From positions 155,165 to 219,164 of the forward strand of contig NZ_MVOL01000013.1 of the NCBI RefSeq assembly GCF_002018875.1: a stretch of DNA of 64,000 nt, read 5' to 3'. The stretch comes from Pseudomonas sp. MF4836. Lineage in GTDB: Bacteria > Pseudomonadota > Gammaproteobacteria > Pseudomonadales > Pseudomonadaceae. The first letter of the stretch is position 1. Each line of letters starts with the position of its first letter. Shown in pieces: positions 61,031 through 64,000 of this stretch. A program made the translations under genes and the position numbers. Under the pieces are notes generated by a model that had not been told where the DNA came from, searched no databases, and was given only the letters and a program-made list of their open reading frames with translations.

Positions 61031-61033
61031 GGC

Positions 61034-62455
61034 TTAGCGTTTGCTCGAGGCCAGCATGGTGGCCCGTTCCTGATCCATGCGCGCCATCAGCGGCTGGCTC
61101 TGTTGCAGGAAGCGCGCGCGTTCTGCTTTTGCAATTGGGTCGGCCATTGGCAGCTTCTGGCCCAGCGGGTCGACGTGGACACCGTTGACCTGGAACTCAT
61201 AGTGCAGGTGCGGGCCAGTGGATAGACCGGTAGTACCGATATAGCCAATGATTTGGCCCTGCTTGACGTTTCCGCCGGTCTGCACACCCTTGGCGAAACC
61301 TTGCATGTGGCCGTACAGCGTGCGGTACGTATTGCCGTGCTGGATGATCACCGTATTGCCGTAGCCGCCGCGGCGACCGGCCAGCAATACCTTGCCATCA
61401 CCTGCGGCCTTGATTGGTGTACCGCGTGGTGCCGCGTAATCAACGCCCTTGTGAGCGCGGATCTTGTTCAGGATCGGATGCTTGCGCCCCATGGAAAAGC
61501 GCGAGCTGATGCGTGCGAAGTCCACTGGGGTGCGGATGAACGCTTTGCGCATGCTATTGCCATCAGCGGTGTAGTAGCTGCTGGTGCCTTGCTTGTTGGT
61601 GTAGCGCACTGCGGTGTAGGTCTTGCCGCGGTTGGTGAAACGAGCAGAAAGAATGTTGCCGGTACCGACCGTCTTGCCATTGATCACTTTCTGCTCATAG
61701 ATCACGTCGAATTCGTCGCCCTGGCGAATGTCCTGGGCAAAGTCGATGTCGTAGCCAAACACGTTGGCCATGTCCATGGTCATGTTGTGGGACAGGCCTG
61801 CGCGCGCCGCGGACTGGGACAGCGAGCTGTTGATCACGCCATGTACATAAGCCGAGCGCACAACCGGTTTGGTGATGACGCGATTGAAGGCATAACCCTT
61901 GGGACCTTTGGTCAGGGTGATGCTTTCGAGGTCACTGACTTTGCTGTGCAGGTTGTTCAACTGGCCGTCTGGGCTCAGTTCGAACTCCAGTTTCTGACCG
62001 TGCTTGAGTTGGGTGAATTGCTTGGCCTGTTTGTCGCTGGCCAGCAGTTCATGCACCGATGAGGTGGGCAGGCCTACCTTTTCGAACAGCGTGGAAAGCG
62101 TATCGCCTTTGCTAACGATGACTTCTCTATGGCCCGGCGCCTTCGGCTCTTCTGCCGCGACTGGAGCGGGCTCGGCCTCAGCGGTTTGCGCGGTGTCTTC
62201 AGCGGTGTTTTCAATCTGTGCAAAAGGCGAAGCGACGGCTTCATTTGTGGCTTGGACGGCGTCGGCAGCGTCTTGATCTTGTGTCAGTTGTTCTGCTGGA
62301 CTTTCCAGGTCAAGACTCAGGGTTGTTCGTTTGGCTTCTACATCACTGGAAGGGAATACCAGGAGAGCCAGGCTGAGGAGGGCGGCGATACCACTTGCTG
62401 CGAGCAGGTGGGTCTTCGGATAAAGCGGCGGCGCTTTAGACGGTTCTGTGGTCAT
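61034..62455 (-). CDS. M23 family peptidoglycan endopeptidase (MepM-like)
   Basis: The 473-residue protein from ATG 62455 (MTTEPSKAPPLYPKTH) has an N-terminal membrane anchor (HLLAASGIAALLSLALLVFP) and an acidic linker. An OapA/LysM-like domain (REVIVSKGDTLSTLFEKVGL) and a C-terminal M23 metallopeptidase with HKGVDYAAPRGTPI, GHMQGF and GPHLHYEF (Zn ligands) follow. The layout matches YebA/MepM, which cuts meso-DAP-D-Ala cross-links to allow cell-wall growth. It is the likely source of recycling substrates for the coupled anmK. A sigma-70 promoter candidate lies at 62524-62552. Confidence 0.92.
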   Translation of the reverse strand: MTTEPSKAPPLYPKTHLLAASGIAALLSLALLVFPSSDVEAKRTTLSLDLESPAEQLTQDQDAADAVQATNEAVASPFAQIENTAEDTAQTAEAEPAPVAAEEPKAPGHREVIVSKGDTLSTLFEKVGLPTSSVHELLASDKQAKQFTQLKHGQKLEFELSPDGQLNNLHSKVSDLESITLTKGPKGYAFNRVITKPVVRSAYVHGVINSSLSQSAARAGLSHNMTMDMANVFGYDIDFAQDIRQGDEFDVIYEQKVINGKTVGTGNILSARFTNRGKTYTAVRYTNKQGTSSYYTADGNSMRKAFIRTPVDFARISSRFSMGRKHPILNKIRAHKGVDYAAPRGTPIKAAGDGKVLLAGRRGGYGNTVIIQHGNTYRTLYGHMQGFAKGVQTGGNVKQGQIIGYIGTTGLSTGPHLHYEFQVNGVHVDPLGQKLPMADPIAKAERARFLQQSQPLMARMDQERATMLASSKR

Positions 62456-62523
62456 AGGTAATTTGACTTTGAAAAGATGAATTGGAAAAGATGAATGACA
62501 TGATGAAGATGAAATAACTGTAT

Positions 62524-62552
62524 AAAATATAACCAAATCATCTGTGACGCAA
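62524..62552 (-). promoter_or_regulatory. Candidate sigma-70 promoter for the M23 peptidase-anmK pair
   Basis: On the minus strand TTGCGT (62552-62547) and TATTTT (62529-62524) are 17 bases apart in a markedly AT-rich stretch, giving a leader of about 60 bases. Confidence 0.45.
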
Positions 62553-62601
62553 GCTCGCGGACACTCTGCTCGTGCAATGGCCTCCGCGCGCGGGGCAAAA
62601 C

Positions 62602-62629
62602 TTGTAATTAGTCCGTGATCTTGTATGGT
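62602..62629 (+). promoter_or_regulatory. Candidate sigma-70 promoter for tyrZ
   Basis: TTGTAA (62602) and TATGGT (62624) with a 16-base spacer lie about 36 bases before the tyrZ start. The match is moderate. Confidence 0.38.
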
Positions 62630-62664
62630 TGGTTCCCTTTGAATCTGAGCCTTACGGGTCTGTT

Positions 62665-63864
62665 ATGAAGTCGGTTGAAGAGCAGCTAGCGCTGATCAAA
62701 CGTGGTGCGGAAGAAGTATTGGTCGAGTCCGAGCTGATCGAGAAGCTCAAGCGCGGTCAGCCGCTGCGTATTAAAGCTGGCTTCGATCCGACTGCGCCGG
62801 ATTTGCACTTGGGTCATACCGTGCTTATTAATAAGCTGCGTCAGTTCCAGGATCTGGGTCACCAGGTGATCTTCCTGATTGGCGACTTCACCGGCATGAT
62901 CGGCGATCCGAGTGGCAAGAGCGCAACGCGTCCTCCTTTGACCCGTGAGCAGGTTCTCGATAACGCCGAGACTTATAAAAGTCAGGTCTTCAAGATTCTA
63001 GATCCGGCCAAAACCGAAGTGGCTTTCAACTCCACATGGATGGACAAGATGGGGCCGGCGGATTTCATTCGCCTGACTTCTCAGTACACCGTAGCTCGCA
63101 TGCTTGAGCGCGATGACTTCGACAAGCGCTACTCGACCAATCAACCCATTGCGATTCACGAGTTTCTCTACCCGCTGGTTCAGGGGTATGACTCGGTGGC
63201 ATTGCGTGCCGACGTCGAACTGGGCGGTACCGATCAGAAGTTCAATCTGCTGATGGGGCGTGAGCTGCAGCGTGGTTATGGTCAGGAGGCTCAGTGCATC
63301 CTGACCATGCCGTTGCTCGAGGGGCTGGATGGCGTCAAGAAGATGTCCAAGTCGCTGGGTAACTATGTCGGTATCCAGGAAGCGCCGGGTGTTATGTACA
63401 GCAAGCTGGTCTCCATTCCAGATGCGCTGATGTGGCGTTACTTTGAGCTGCTCAGCTTCCGCACGATGGAAGAGATCCTTTCCTTTAAGGCGGACGTTGA
63501 AGCGGGCGCTAATCCTCGGGATATCAAGATCAAACTGGCGGAAGAGATCGTTGCGCGCTTCCATGGCGAAGAGGCTGCGGTGAGCGCTCATCGCGGCGCG
63601 GGCAATCGCATGAAGGATGGCGAGCTGCCGGATGATCTGCCAGAGGTCGAACTGGTTGCAGCCGAGGATATGCCGATCGCGGCTGTCCTTAATAAGGCGG
63701 GCCTGGTGAAGAACTCTGCTGTGGCGCGGGATCTTCTCGGCTCGGGTGGCGTGCGTATAGATGGTGAGGTGGTTGATCGCACCTTTATATATAAGCTGGG
63801 CGCGACTCATGTTTGCCAAGCCGGCAAGAAGGCATTTGCACGAATTACCCTCAAATCTGAATAA
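62665..63864 (+). CDS. tyrZ: Tyrosyl-tRNA synthetase (TyrZ position)
   Basis: The 399-residue class I synthetase charges tRNA-Tyr. It has the HIGH-type HLGHT (about residue 50), KMSKS (about 228), and a C-terminal S4 RNA-binding domain (LLGSGGVRIDGEVVDRTFIY). The start is ATG 62665 (MKSVEEQLALIKR). In PAO1 the gene in this place, next to an rRNA operon, is tyrZ, one of two tyrosyl-tRNA synthetases; the sibling tyrS is not in view. It is followed directly by the rRNA promoter. Confidence 0.95.
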   Translation: MKSVEEQLALIKRGAEEVLVESELIEKLKRGQPLRIKAGFDPTAPDLHLGHTVLINKLRQFQDLGHQVIFLIGDFTGMIGDPSGKSATRPPLTREQVLDNAETYKSQVFKILDPAKTEVAFNSTWMDKMGPADFIRLTSQYTVARMLERDDFDKRYSTNQPIAIHEFLYPLVQGYDSVALRADVELGGTDQKFNLLMGRELQRGYGQEAQCILTMPLLEGLDGVKKMSKSLGNYVGIQEAPGVMYSKLVSIPDALMWRYFELLSFRTMEEILSFKADVEAGANPRDIKIKLAEEIVARFHGEEAAVSAHRGAGNRMKDGELPDDLPEVELVAAEDMPIAAVLNKAGLVKNSAVARDLLGSGGVRIDGEVVDRTFIYKLGATHVCQAGKKAFARITLKSE

Positions 63865-63879
63865 AGCTGAAAATAGGGG

Positions 63880-63907
63880 TTGACGGCAGATTCTGGAAGT
63901 CTATAAT
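63880..63907 (+). promoter_or_regulatory. Strong promoter, probably of an rRNA operon
   Basis: TTGACG (63880-63885) and a perfect TATAAT (63902-63907) are 16 bases apart, followed by the GC-rich discriminator TCGCCCC typical of stringently controlled promoters. It lies 16 bases after the tyrZ stop. In PAO1 a 16S rRNA gene begins just beyond tyrZ. Confidence 0.7.
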
Positions 63908-64000
63908 TCGCCCCACTTCCGGCGCAGTCGAAACGGAAAACTCCTTGGTAAACAAAGAGTTACGCGGTTTTCGACAGCGAGCTGCTTCAGATCATCGAAG
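63908..64000 (+). other. Leader region, probably upstream of 16S rRNA; cut by window end
   Basis: No open frame begins here. The sequence reads as an untranslated leader with short complementary stretches (CGAAAACCGCG versus CGGTTTTCG). The mature 16S rRNA start is not reached before the window ends, so the assignment rests on promoter strength and synteny. Confidence 0.5.

Noticed and set aside
63908..64000. boxA antitermination signal or 16S rRNA start
   Set aside because: No convincing boxA (GCTCTTTAACA-like) and no 16S 5' sequence appear before the window ends.
1..64000. CRISPR array, insertion sequence or integron
   Set aside because: No regularly spaced direct repeats, transposase, integrase or terminal inverted repeat with target duplication was seen on either strand.

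Overview
The window is a contiguous stretch of a Pseudomonas chromosome, most likely from the P. fluorescens group. It is GC-rich, densely packed and bidirectionally arranged. From memory, the gene order follows the P. aeruginosa PAO1 block from about PA0575 (rmcA) to PA0668 (tyrZ) plus the adjoining rRNA operon, with a few insertions and deletions. No insertion sequence, integrase, prophage or CRISPR array is visible. Identifications come from reading the translated proteins and from synteny; nothing was searched against a database.

Left part (1-12.9 kb): the 3' part of a CobW-type GTPase gene, two left-handed beta-helix (hexapeptide) acyltransferases, a tRNA-Ile(CAT), and rmcA, a receptor-PAS-GGDEF-EAL c-di-GMP enzyme. 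The macromolecular synthesis cluster rpsU-dnaG-rpoD follows on the minus strand, with tsaD divergent from it. A 487-bp stretch between rpsU and dnaG has no recognisable gene where PAO1 carries a YqeY-like gene.

Housekeeping block (12.2-31.5 kb): plsY, folB-folK, cca, and the stress cluster yeaG-yeaH-spoVR, which has a good sigma-54 promoter candidate upstream of yeaG. Next come glpE and the tightly coupled lptD-surA-pdxA-rsmA-apaG-apaH series for outer-membrane biogenesis, vitamin B6 and rRNA methylation. amgK-murU (peptidoglycan sugar recycling), a DjlA-like co-chaperone and a DUF3530 protein complete the block.

Transport and accessory block (31.6-45 kb): the agtSR two-component system and the agtABCD ABC importer (GABA and 5-aminovalerate in PAO1). 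It is followed by an approximately 5.6-kb insert relative to PAO1: a sigma-54 enhancer-binding protein, two near-duplicate iron alcohol dehydrogenases and, between them, an SLC23/NCS2-like permease. A GG-N10-GC sigma-54 promoter precedes the first dehydrogenase. This is the best candidate for an undescribed pathway.

Tryptophan block (45-50.6 kb): rpe-gph-trpE-trpG-trpD-trpC run in one direction. The last 14 codons of gph read as a TrpL-like leader peptide (MKVIKALARWRWRA). The trpE-trpG junction, occupied by pyocin genes in PAO1, is closed here.

Right part (50.6-64 kb): a lipoate-ligase-family gene, vfr with a divergent OsmC-like gene, speD, coq7, a HIT protein, a short-chain dehydrogenase, a DUF805 protein, a nitronate-monooxygenase-like protein, a HemJ-like protein, argC, erpA, anmK, an M23 endopeptidase and tyrZ. 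The window ends in a strong promoter that should drive an rRNA operon lying just beyond the edge.
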